A DNA stretch of 64,000 nt from Paucidesulfovibrio sp036541255. GTDB lineage: Bacteria; Desulfobacterota; Desulfovibrionia; Desulfovibrionales; Desulfovibrionaceae. The position numbers and the translations under genes were made by a program. The notes beneath the pieces were generated by a model that saw only the letters and a program-made list of their open reading frames with translations, searched no databases and had not been told where the DNA came from. The stretch lies in the NCBI GenBank assembly GCA_036541255.1, contig JAZHDD010000048.1, positions 111,322 to 175,321 of the forward strand. Reading direction: 5' to 3'. The first letter of the stretch is position 1, and each line of letters opens with the position of its first letter. Shown here piece after piece: positions 7,834-15,741 of this stretch.

Positions 7834-7944
7834 TGTTCTCCTCCTCGGGTTGGGGGTTGCGTCAGCATCGGCCGACGCGGGCGGACCCGGCCTGCGGGTC
7901 CTCCGCCGGCCGGTCTGCCTTGTTGTTGTATCTCGTCCCCGCCG

Positions 7945-8991
7945 CTAGTGCGCGAAGGGGTAGAGTTTCCAGTAGGCCTTGACCAGACGCCAGCGGTGCG
8001 CCAGTCCCTCGGGCTCGAAGATTAGGAATAGGATGACCACGACGCCGAACACGCCTTCCTTGAGCGCCGCGATCTGGCTGGTGATGTCCGGGAACACGCC
8101 CGAGAGCGCGCCGGCGCCGATGCCCAGGCCAACGGGCAGCAGCGAAAGGAATACCGCGCCCAGCACCGAACCGGTGATGGATCCGAGCCCGCCCACGATG
8201 ATCATGGCCAGATAGGAGATGGACATGTCGATGGTGAAGTTGTCGATGGAAACCTTCATGGTCCGGTGCACGAGCATGGCTCCGGCCACGCCCGCCAGGA
8301 ACGAGCTGACCGCAAAGGCGTAAAGCTTGAACCGGAACAGGCTCACTCCAGCGATTTCCGCGGAAAGGTGGAAGTCGCGGATGGCCACGAAAGCGCGGCC
8401 AAAGCGGGAGCGCATCAGGTTTGAGAGCAGCAGCAGCATGAGCACGGCCGTGACCAGGAAGAGGTAGTAGCGCTTTTCATGGCTGTCGAACTCGTAGCCC
8501 AGGATGGTCGGGGCCTGGAGCAGAATGCCGGACGAGCCGCCCGTGACCGGCTCCCAGTGCAGGAAGGTGAATTGCAGGATGAGCTGGGCCGCCAGGGTGG
8601 CGATGGCCAGATAGATGCCCTTGAGCCGCAGCGAGGGGATGCCGAAGAACATGCCTACCAGGGCCGCGCAGCAGCCTCCGAAGAGCACGCCCGGAATGAA
8701 CGGCACGCCCCGGGTCAGGGCAAAGGCCGCGCCGTAGGCGCCCACGCCCATGAACGCGGCATGGCCCAGGCTGATCTGGCCGCACACGCCCGTGAGCAGG
8801 TTCAGGGAGGCCGCGGCCATGACCGAGATGAGCACCGTGTTCACGATGGTCACGTAATAGGTGTTCACCAGATGGGGCAGCACACACAGGCACAGGAGCA
8901 AGGCCGCCAGCCAAGCGCGCTGCGTGAGCGTGGGGAAGAGCGTGCGTTCCTGGGCGTAGGAGGTGAAGTAGAGTCCGCATTTGCCCTGCAT
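7945..8991 (-). CDS. livM: LivM-type ABC transporter permease
   Basis: 348 residues from the ATG at 8991, which follows the livH stop by one base and has GAGAGGG in front. A longer start at 9030 would overlap livH by 38 bases and is less likely. The protein has eight to ten hydrophobic segments and the hallmark LNLLTGVCGQISLGHAAFMG motif of LivM, plus the EAA-like loop around RSRFGRAFVAIRD. It forms the inner-membrane channel with LivH. The gene is tightly coupled to livH and is followed by the binding-protein gene. Confidence 0.9.
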   Translation of the reverse strand: MQGKCGLYFTSYAQERTLFPTLTQRAWLAALLLCLCVLPHLVNTYYVTIVNTVLISVMAAASLNLLTGVCGQISLGHAAFMGVGAYGAAFALTRGVPFIPGVLFGGCCAALVGMFFGIPSLRLKGIYLAIATLAAQLILQFTFLHWEPVTGGSSGILLQAPTILGYEFDSHEKRYYLFLVTAVLMLLLLSNLMRSRFGRAFVAIRDFHLSAEIAGVSLFRFKLYAFAVSSFLAGVAGAMLVHRTMKVSIDNFTIDMSISYLAMIIVGGLGSITGSVLGAVFLSLLPVGLGIGAGALSGVFPDITSQIAALKEGVFGVVVILFLIFEPEGLAHRWRLVKAYWKLYPFAH

Positions 8992-8992
8992 G

Positions 8993-9880
8993 TCACACCC
9001 TCTCGATTTCTTCGGTTCCGAACAGGCCATAGGGGCGGATCATGAGGATGACCACCAGCACCACGAACGCGGCCACTTCCTTGAAGCCGCCCAGGCCGAA
9101 GAGATCCACGGCCAAACCGTCGCAGACGTTTTCGATGACGCCGATGAGCAGACCGCCCACGGCTGCGCCGAGCAGGCTGTCCAGACCGCCCACGATCACC
9201 GCCGGGAATACGGCCAGCCCCAAATGCCCGAGATGCGGGTCAATGCCGTTGATATTGCCGAGGATCAGTCCGCCGATGCTGGAGACCACGGCTGCGATGC
9301 ACCAGGAGAGCGCGAAGATGTTCTTCACGCTGATGCCCATGGACTGGGCTGCCTGCTGGTCGTGGGCCGTGGCGCGCATGGCGATGCCGAGCCGCGAATA
9401 CTTGAAGAACAGGGTGAAGATCGCGAAGAGCAGGGCCGAGAGGACCAGGGCCGCGATATACACCGGGGCCACGGGCAGACCGGCAATGAAGATGGGCTCC
9501 GTGGGCAGCACCTGCGGGTAGACCTGGAGGTCGTGCCCCCAGATGAGCTGCACCAGGGAACGCAGCACGGACGAGAGCCCGATGGTGACCATGATCACGC
9601 TGATGCCGGACTCGCCGATGAGCGGCCGCAGAGCCAGGCGCTCGATGCACAGGCCCAGTATGACCGAGAAGCCGAGGGTGAGCAGGAAGGACCAGAAAAA
9701 AGGAATCTGGAACTGCACGGTGAGCGCGAAGCAGATGTACGCGCCGACCATGACCAGCTCGCCCTGGGCGAAATTGACCACCTTGGTGGCCTTGTAGATG
9801 ATGACGAAACCCAGGGCCACCAGCGAATAGATGGAGCCGACCACCAGGCCGTTGATCACGAGTTGAAGATATTGTTCCAT
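8993..9880 (-). CDS. livH: LivH-type ABC transporter permease
   Basis: 295 residues from the ATG at 9880, which overlaps the stop of the acyl-CoA synthetase gene (TAATG). Multiple membrane segments and the LivH motifs SIYSLVALGFVIIYKATKVVNFAQGE-type start and the cytosolic loop FFKYSRLGIAMRATAHDQQAAQSMGI are present. It forms a heteromeric permease with LivM. The one-base overlap on each side shows strong translational coupling between the synthetase and permease, supporting a shared physiological role. Confidence 0.9.
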   Translation of the reverse strand: MEQYLQLVINGLVVGSIYSLVALGFVIIYKATKVVNFAQGELVMVGAYICFALTVQFQIPFFWSFLLTLGFSVILGLCIERLALRPLIGESGISVIMVTIGLSSVLRSLVQLIWGHDLQVYPQVLPTEPIFIAGLPVAPVYIAALVLSALLFAIFTLFFKYSRLGIAMRATAHDQQAAQSMGISVKNIFALSWCIAAVVSSIGGLILGNINGIDPHLGHLGLAVFPAVIVGGLDSLLGAAVGGLLIGVIENVCDGLAVDLFGLGGFKEVAAFVVLVVILMIRPYGLFGTEEIERV

Positions 9881-11799
9881 TAGTCGGCCCTCCCGGCGGC
9901 TTCCTCGATGCGGATTTCCCCGCACATGTTGCGCGAGCGTCCGTCCTGGTAGCGGATTTCCGTTTCCAGGCGCAGGGCGCAGGCATTGCCATACAGCGCT
10001 TCCACCAGGGCGGCGTAGCGTTCGCCCACCACGCCCCGGCGTACCTTGCGCGTGCGGGTCAGTTCGCCGTCGTCCGGGTCCAGCTCCTTGAAGAGCAGGG
10101 CAAAGCGGCGGATGCGCATGGCCTCGGGCAGGGTCTGGTTGATGTCCTCGACTTCCCTGCGCAGCAGTCCGTAGACCGCCTCCTTGGCGGCCAGGTCCTG
10201 ATACGTGGTGTAGGTGATCATCCGGGATTCGGCCCAGCGGCCCACGATGTCCATGTCGATGCAGAGGATGGCGGCGGTGTGTTCCCGGTCGCGGCCGAGC
10301 ACCACGGCTTCCTTGACGTAGGGCGAGAATTTGAGCTTGTTTTCCAGGAATTGCGGGGAAAAGCGCGTGCCGTCCGCCAGATGCATGACGTCCTTGAGCC
10401 GGTCGATGACCAGCAGGCGGCCCTGCTCGTCGAACATGCCCGCGTCGCCCGAGAGCAGCCAGCCGTCAGGGCTCAGGGTCTCGGCGGTGGCCTTTTCGTT
10501 TTTGTAGTAGCCCAGGAACACGGCCGGGCTGCGGGAAAGGATTTCACCCTCCTCGCTGAGCCGGATTTCGGTTTCGGGAATGGGCCGCCCCACGGAGTGG
10601 AAGTCCACCTCGCCGTCCAGGTGGATGCAGCTGATGCCCGCGATCTCGGTCTGGCCGTAGATCTGCTTGAGCTGCACGCCCAGGCCGTGGAAGAACTTGA
10701 AAGTATCCGGGCCCAGGGCTGCGCCGCCCGTGGTGGCCGAGCGTACGCGGGAAAAACCGAGCCGGTCGCGCAGGGCGCGGAACAGGAAAACGTCCGCCAT
10801 CAGCTTGCCGGTCCGCAAGGCCAGGCCGGGCTTTTCGCCCCGGAATTGGGCGTCGGCGTAGCGGATGCCCAGGGGCAGGAAGAGGTTGTACAGGAATCGT
10901 TTGAGCCGCGAGGTTTCCATGATCCGGACCTGCACGGACGCGGCCATGTTTTCCCAAACGCGGGGCGGCGAAAAGATCAGGTTCGGGCCGATCTCGCGCA
11001 TGTCCGCCTGAACCGTGTCCGGCTCTTCCGGGAAGTTCACGCAGAAACCGTAGAGCAGGCTGGAAGCCACGGCCATCATCTGTTCGCCCATCCAGGCCAG
11101 GGGCAGGAAGGAAACGAACTGGTCCGAAGCTTTTTTGGGGTCCACCGCGCCCAGGTTCGAGGCCATGGCCAGGAGGTTTTTGTGCGAGAGCATGGCCAGT
11201 TTGGGCCTGCCCGTGGTGCCCGAGGTGGTGGCGATGAGACAGGGGTCGTCCGGGGACAGCCCTGACGCCAGCTCGGAAAGAAAGGCCAGGGGGTCTGGAC
11301 GGGTTTCGCGCCCTGTGGCGCGTACCGCGTCAAAGGAAAGCAGGCCGGGAACGTCTTTTTCGTAGGCCGCGAGTCCCTTGGGGTCGTGGTAGACGATGCG
11401 TTCCAGGCTGGGCAGGTCGGGCCGCAGCTCCAGGACCTTGTCCACCTGCTCCTGGTCTTCGGCCACCACGAGACGCGACTGGGTGAGCTGGAACACGTGG
11501 CGTACTTCGTCCGCGGTGGAGTCGTGATACAGCCCCAGGGCCATGCCGCCCAGTGCCTGGATGGCCAGCTCGGCCCAGAGCCATTCGGGCCGGTTGTCGC
11601 CGATGAGGATGACCACGTCGTCCTTGCCCATGCCGAAGCGTTGCAGCCCTGCGGCGAATTCTCCGGCTGCGGAGGCATATTCGACCCAGGTATAGGGCTG
11701 CCAGACGCCCCACTGCTTTTCGCGCATGGCCGTGCGAAGGGGGCGCTCGCTTGCCTGTTTGAGCAGCAATGCCGGGAGGGTGGTGTCGTATACGTTCAT
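9880..11799 (-). CDS. AMP-forming long-chain-type acyl-CoA synthetase within a liv operon
   Basis: 639 residues, FadD/AcsL-like length. The AMP-binding P-loop IATTSGTTGRPK, the second motif around QIYGQTE, and the hinge/core motif WLLSGDAG are all visible. It should adenylate a carboxylic acid and form its CoA thioester. The gene lies between livG and livH, with only one base between it and the livG stop and an overlap with livH, so uptake and CoA activation are probably coupled. The substrate could be a fatty, branched-chain or aromatic acid; the sequence alone does not decide. Synthetases inside Liv operons recur in Desulfovibrio and other proteobacteria. Confidence 0.88.
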   Translation of the reverse strand: MNVYDTTLPALLLKQASERPLRTAMREKQWGVWQPYTWVEYASAAGEFAAGLQRFGMGKDDVVILIGDNRPEWLWAELAIQALGGMALGLYHDSTADEVRHVFQLTQSRLVVAEDQEQVDKVLELRPDLPSLERIVYHDPKGLAAYEKDVPGLLSFDAVRATGRETRPDPLAFLSELASGLSPDDPCLIATTSGTTGRPKLAMLSHKNLLAMASNLGAVDPKKASDQFVSFLPLAWMGEQMMAVASSLLYGFCVNFPEEPDTVQADMREIGPNLIFSPPRVWENMAASVQVRIMETSRLKRFLYNLFLPLGIRYADAQFRGEKPGLALRTGKLMADVFLFRALRDRLGFSRVRSATTGGAALGPDTFKFFHGLGVQLKQIYGQTEIAGISCIHLDGEVDFHSVGRPIPETEIRLSEEGEILSRSPAVFLGYYKNEKATAETLSPDGWLLSGDAGMFDEQGRLLVIDRLKDVMHLADGTRFSPQFLENKLKFSPYVKEAVVLGRDREHTAAILCIDMDIVGRWAESRMITYTTYQDLAAKEAVYGLLRREVEDINQTLPEAMRIRRFALLFKELDPDDGELTRTRKVRRGVVGERYAALVEALYGNACALRLETEIRYQDGRSRNMCGEIRIEEAAGRAD

Positions 11800-11800
11800 G

Positions 11801-12607
11801 TTACCTCCCCGCGAACGTGGCGTCTTCGGTTCCGAGGTAGGCGGCGATGACGCCGGGGTCGGCCTGGATTTGTTCCGGGCTGCCCGAGGCCAGCACCGAG
11901 CCGAAGTCGAGCACCACGACCCGGTCCGAAATATCCATGACCACGCCCATGTCGTGCTCCACGAGCAGCACCGTGGTGCCCCATTCCTCGCAGATGTCCA
12001 GGATGTAGCGGGCCATGTCCTCGGTTTCCTCCAGGTTCATGCCCGCCATGGGCTCGTCCAGCAGGAGGAGCTCGGGTTCTGCGGAAAGGGCGCGGCCCAG
12101 TTCGACGCGCTTCTGCACGCCGTAGGGCAGCTTGCCAGCGGTCTTGTGGCGGTAGGGCGAGAGGCCCAGGAAGTCGATGACCTCCTCCACGCGCCTGCGG
12201 TGGGCGTCCTCCTGGCGGGAGCAGGCTTCGTGATAGAACAGGGCCGCGAGCAATCCGTACTCCATGCGGCTGTGTCGGCCGACCATGAGGTTGTCGAGCA
12301 CGGACAGCCCCTTGAACAGGGCGATATTCTGGAAGGTGCGGGAGAGGCCGAGGCTGGTCCGGGCGTGGGCCGGGACACCGATGAGCGGTCGGCCGTCGAG
12401 CTGGATGCGGCCTTTGTCCGGGGTGTAGCGTCCGCTGATGCAGTTGAGCATGCTGGTCTTGCCCGCTCCGTTCGGGCCGATGAGGGAGCAGATGCTCCCC
12501 CGTTCGACCTCGAAACTCACGTCGACCAGCGCGGCAATGCCGCGGAAGGTGAGGGTGATGTCTTTTATTTCAAGCTGCGGTCGTTTGTTTTCTACTGATG
12601 TTGCCAT
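11801..12607 (-). CDS. livG: LivG-type branched-chain ABC transporter ATPase
   Basis: 268 residues. Walker A GPNGAGKTS at 44-52; Walker B ELLLLDEPMAGMN, whose MAGMN ending is diagnostic of LivG rather than LivF; LVEHDMGVVMDISDRVVVLDFG follows as expected. The start codon overlaps the end of the CBS-ACT gene by 16 bases. With LivF it drives the LivHM permease on the cytoplasmic face. The presence of one LivG, one LivF, both permeases and a binding protein makes the importer complete. Confidence 0.92.
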   Translation of the reverse strand: MATSVENKRPQLEIKDITLTFRGIAALVDVSFEVERGSICSLIGPNGAGKTSMLNCISGRYTPDKGRIQLDGRPLIGVPAHARTSLGLSRTFQNIALFKGLSVLDNLMVGRHSRMEYGLLAALFYHEACSRQEDAHRRRVEEVIDFLGLSPYRHKTAGKLPYGVQKRVELGRALSAEPELLLLDEPMAGMNLEETEDMARYILDICEEWGTTVLLVEHDMGVVMDISDRVVVLDFGSVLASGSPEQIQADPGVIAAYLGTEDATFAGR

Positions 12608-13251
12608 TCTTTTTCAAAGTCCTTCGGCCCCACGATCCTGTAGCCGCGGGCGGCAATGGCCGCCTCGATGGGCTTCGGGTCGTCGGAATCCACGCGTAAG
12701 ACCACGATTCTTGTTCCGTTATGGAAGAAGGTCGCAGTCGAGATGATGCTTTTGCCCATGTCCTTGATGACGCCGGATACCTCATGCAGAACGCCGGTAC
12801 GGTCCTCCACCGCAAAGGTGATGCGGGACCCGCCCTTCTGCATGCCCATCTCCTCGACGAACACGTCGAGCATGACGTTGCGGTTGATGTATCCTAGTAG
12901 CTCGCCGGCATCGCTGACCACGGCTAGGCCGGCCAGGTCTTCATCGGACATGCGCTTGGCAGCCATCTCTATCTCCACGTCGGGCGCGATGACTTCAATA
13001 TTGGTGCGCATGATCTTGTCTATGGTCAACTTGGAGAGCAGATAATTCAACTCGTGCTTGTCCAGCGAGGTGACCAGGCTGGGCAGGGCGCGGGCGATAT
13101 CGCTTTTGCGTACGTAGCCGATGAGCTTGTCTCCATCCATCACCAGCAGCTTCCATAGCTTGCTTTCCTCAAGTAGCTTTTCAGCGTCCTTGACCAGGGT
13201 CTTGGGGGTGACAGTGACGAAGTTCTTGAGCATCTTCAGTCCGACGTACAT
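12592..13251 (-). CDS. CBS-pair plus ACT-domain regulatory protein
   Basis: 219 residues. Two CBS motifs span roughly 8-60 and 76-130, and an ACT-like domain spans about 143-215 (ITFAVEDRTGVLHEVSGVIKDMGKSI). Such AcuB-like proteins sense adenine nucleotides through CBS and amino acids or other small ligands through ACT. It is the first gene of the liv/acyl-CoA synthetase operon and overlaps livG by 16 bases. It may tune the synthetase or importer to energy and metabolite state; that role is inferred. The start has AAGGAGAG upstream. Confidence 0.85.
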   Translation of the reverse strand: MYVGLKMLKNFVTVTPKTLVKDAEKLLEESKLWKLLVMDGDKLIGYVRKSDIARALPSLVTSLDKHELNYLLSKLTIDKIMRTNIEVIAPDVEIEMAAKRMSDEDLAGLAVVSDAGELLGYINRNVMLDVFVEEMGMQKGGSRITFAVEDRTGVLHEVSGVIKDMGKSIISTATFFHNGTRIVVLRVDSDDPKPIEAAIAARGYRIVGPKDFEKEWQHQ

Positions 13252-13578
13252 GATTCTCTCCTTGAGTCTGTTCCTGTCCGTTTCCGTATTGCATTCCCAC
13301 AGGGATTGGGACCTCTATTCCGCCAACGGCTGAAAACGCCCCGTGAGTGGTGAAGCGTTTCACAAACCTAGTATCTAAGAACAGAGTTCCGGGGAGGAAG
13401 TCAAGTGGCAAGGGGCGTTGCAGGGATGAGAGTGCGTCCTTGCGGGCGAATTGTGCGTTGCCGCGTCGCGTCCGAGGTTTAGGGAAAGGCCGTGAAATCT
13501 TGCATGAAGCCGGTTCGGTCTGTATCTTGCGGCGGGGTGTGCAAATTGCGGAGCCTCCAGTCGAAGAGGAATGCGAGA
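13252..13578. other. Divergent regulatory region between CBS-ACT/liv operon and membrane protein gene
   Basis: This 327-base gap separates divergent genes. It holds the Rex-like palindrome at 13348-13365. I see no convincing complete -35/-10 pair and no small coding frame with a ribosome site. Promoters for both directions must lie here. Confidence 0.5.
13348..13365. promoter_or_regulatory. Candidate Rex operator
   Basis: TGGTGAA-GCGT-TTCACAA differs at one position from the Rex palindrome TTGTGAA-N4-TTCACAA. It lies about 97 bases upstream of the CBS-ACT/liv operon start and about 214 bases upstream of the plus-strand membrane protein gene. A CRP/FNR-family reading (GTGA-N6-TCAC) is also possible. 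Confidence 0.5.
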
Positions 13579-14394
13579 ATGACCGGAAAAAACACTATCG
13601 AACCGTCTGGTCCGAATACGGCCTTGCGTTTTGAAAATCCTACCCCAAGTTATGCCCTGCCGTTGCTGGCGTATGCCGCAGGAGGCCTCATGCTGCCCTT
13701 GGCCGGGGTGTTTTTTCTGGTGGACCGGGAAAATGCCTGGCCCGCAGTGCTGCTCGTGGCTTGCGGCGCGCTGCTGATCGCCTGGGCGCGCTGGTGGAGC
13801 CGAAACGGCATGTTTCTGGCCGTGAGCCTGGATGAAACCGGCGTGGTCGTGGAATACGGGAACGGGCTTCGGCCGCTGCGCTGGGATGAAGTCGTGGATG
13901 TACGCGACAGCCGCGCGCGCGACGGCACCCTGCTACAAGGTCCGCGCTACTGCGTGCTGCTGCCCTGGCGCGCGGATCGATCCGATGAGATGCTGGCCTT
14001 TGCGGCCCTGCAATTGGACGCGTCCGGGTTTTTCAGGATTCGACGGCCCGGATCGGCTTGGAGCCGCAGAAAGATCGACTGGGACGTGGAGGGGGTCACC
14101 GTGCGCGGCTGGCTGGGAACAACGCGGGTCGCCTGGAGCGATGTCCGGGATATCCGGCTGGATCTGCGGCATCCGTCGCGGGATTATTCCTGGTATGGCA
14201 ATCAGGGGATCACGCTTGTGCGGGTGCGGGTGGAAACCGCCGGAAAACCGTTGCTGATAAGCGCGTCGAGAAGCGTGCTTGATCTCTATGCGGCGCTTTG
14301 CAACGTCTGGGAAGGCTGGAAAGAACATGCCGGAAGCACGGCGGCCACCGGGCAGGCCGCCCCGGAAGACCAATCATCCGGAGACGCGGCGTAA
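13579..14394 (+). CDS. Membrane protein with two hydrophobic segments and PH-like tail, function unknown
   Basis: 271 residues from the ATG at 13579, which has AGAGGA nine bases upstream. Two membrane segments lie near residues 25-48 and 52-72 (a hairpin), followed by a soluble region with two similar beta-rich halves, each ending in an aromatic-rich WDEV/WSDV turn (LRWDEVVDVRDSR and VAWSDVRDIRLDL). That pattern resembles bacterial PH-like (YdbS/PH_10 type) domains, but I cannot name the family. It precedes hypA by 42 bases and may share its transcript; a link to hydrogenase maturation is not otherwise supported. Confidence 0.65.
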   Translation: MTGKNTIEPSGPNTALRFENPTPSYALPLLAYAAGGLMLPLAGVFFLVDRENAWPAVLLVACGALLIAWARWWSRNGMFLAVSLDETGVVVEYGNGLRPLRWDEVVDVRDSRARDGTLLQGPRYCVLLPWRADRSDEMLAFAALQLDASGFFRIRRPGSAWSRRKIDWDVEGVTVRGWLGTTRVAWSDVRDIRLDLRHPSRDYSWYGNQGITLVRVRVETAGKPLLISASRSVLDLYAALCNVWEGWKEHAGSTAATGQAAPEDQSSGDAA

Positions 14395-14436
14395 CTCCCT
14401 TGCCGCGCTTGCCGATTTGCGGTAAGCCCGTTTGCC

Positions 14437-14811
14437 ATGCATGAAATGTCACTTATCGAAAGCATCATGAATATCTTAACGGACGAGCGGTCCCGGCAGA
14501 ATCTGGGCCGCGTCACCAAAGTCACCCTGCGCAATGGCCGGCTCGCGGGCGTGGTCACGGACTCCATCCTCTTTGCCTGGGAGGCCCTGACCCCGGGTAC
14601 GGAATTCGAGGGCACCGAGATCGTGGTCAACGAAAGCCCGCTGGTGCTGCGTTGCTTCAAATGCAAGAAGGAATTCGAGGCTGAGAGCGCCATGCTCGCG
14701 GCCTGTCCGGATTGCGGCACGGAATTGGGCCATGAGGTGCTTTCGGGCCGGGAGTTCCTCATCGAGAACATCGAAGTCGAGAACGACGAGGCGCCGGAGA
14801 CGAACGTCTAG
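14437..14811 (+). CDS. hypA: HypA hydrogenase nickel-insertion protein
   Basis: 124 residues. It begins MHEMSL, with His2/Glu3 as the invariant nickel-binding start, and carries the zinc site CFKC (73, 76) and CPDC (90, 93). HypA hands nickel to NiFe hydrogenase large subunits together with HypB. It is followed by hypB after 46 bases with a strong ribosome site. No hydrogenase structural genes or other hyp genes are in the window, so the partner enzymes are encoded elsewhere. The acidic C-terminal tail is slightly longer than in E. coli. Confidence 0.93.
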   Translation: MHEMSLIESIMNILTDERSRQNLGRVTKVTLRNGRLAGVVTDSILFAWEALTPGTEFEGTEIVVNESPLVLRCFKCKKEFEAESAMLAACPDCGTELGHEVLSGREFLIENIEVENDEAPETNV

Positions 14812-14857
14812 CGGTCTGCCTGGAAGATCAACCGGGCCAGCTGCCCGAGGAGGAAAT

Positions 14858-15511
14858 ATGGAAATTCCCGTTGTCCGGAACGTGCTGGAGGCCAATGACC
14901 GCATTGCTGGCGGCCTGCGCGAGATGTTTGCCGCCAAGAATATTTTGGTCCTGAACCTGATGAGCTCGCCGGGCGCGGGCAAGACCTCGCTGCTGGAGCG
15001 CACCCTCAAGGACCTCAAGGGCGAGTTCAAGATGGCGGTCATCGAGGGCGATCTGCAGACCGACAACGACGCCCGGCGCGTTGCCGCCACCGGTGCCCAG
15101 GCCGTGCAGATCAACACCGAGGGCGGCTGCCACCTGGATTCCTCCCAGGTGCAGGAGGCCTGCAAATCTCTGGATCTGGACGGCGTGGACATCCTTTTTG
15201 TGGAAAACGTGGGCAATCTGGTCTGCCCGGCCGAGTTCGAGGTGGGCGAGGACCACAAGGTCACGCTGCTGTCCGTTACCGAGGGCGACGACAAGCCCGA
15301 GAAATATCCCCTGATGTTCCACATCTCCTCGATCATGCTGCTGAACAAGGTCGATCTGCTGCCCTATGTGGATTTCGACATGGAAAAGGCCAAACAGCAT
15401 GCCTCCAAACTGAACAAGGATATCATTGTGCTGCCGGTTTCCTGCCGCACGGGCGAGGGACTGGACGCATGGTACGACTGGCTGCGCAAGGCGCGGGAAG
15501 CCAAGAGATAG
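14858..15511 (+). CDS. hypB: HypB hydrogenase nickel-incorporation GTPase
   Basis: 217 residues from the ATG at 14858 behind GAGGAGG. P-loop SSPGAGKTS at 36-44, switch region EGDLQTDND, the metal-binding GGCHLD (Cys91, His92) and LVCPAEFEVGED around Cys123, and NKVD for guanine. It lacks the N-terminal CxxCGC motif and any His-rich stretch, so it has only the internal metal site and probably little nickel-storage capacity. It acts in the cytoplasm with HypA. A strong terminator follows. Confidence 0.94.
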   Translation: MEIPVVRNVLEANDRIAGGLREMFAAKNILVLNLMSSPGAGKTSLLERTLKDLKGEFKMAVIEGDLQTDNDARRVAATGAQAVQINTEGGCHLDSSQVQEACKSLDLDGVDILFVENVGNLVCPAEFEVGEDHKVTLLSVTEGDDKPEKYPLMFHISSIMLLNKVDLLPYVDFDMEKAKQHASKLNKDIIVLPVSCRTGEGLDAWYDWLRKAREAKR

Positions 15512-15548
15512 TTTTACTGCGGCTTGCGGCCTTTTGAAGGCGATTTTC

Positions 15549-15581
15549 AGCCCTCCTCTTGGCAAACCCGGGAGGGGGGCT
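15549..15581 (+). terminator. Rho-independent terminator after hypAB
   Basis: The arms AGCCCTCCTC and GAGGGGGGCT pair over about eleven positions with G-U wobbles, loop of about nine bases, followed by TATCTGTTT. It separates hypB from the sigma-54 activator gene. Confidence 0.65.
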
Positions 15582-15741
15582 TATCTGTTTCCCGGACATG
15601 TTTCCATGCGGCTCTTGAGTCCCATTCTCATGGACTGTCACGCCATGTAACGCTATGGTGGCAGGATATTGCCGCTGAAAATCACCTCTGGCACGCCCCG
15701 GAGCCGTCCGTGGCGAACGCGAACTGCCTGACGGAGTGCAT

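Noticed and set aside
8991..9030. Longer LivM start at 9030
   Set aside because: It overlaps livH by 38 bases and lacks family resemblance; the start at 8991 has a good ribosome site right after the livH stop.
15689..15704. TGGCACG followed by GC, resembling a second sigma-54 promoter ahead of the activator gene
   Set aside because: The GG and GC are 11 bases apart, not the required 10, and the downstream half matches poorly.
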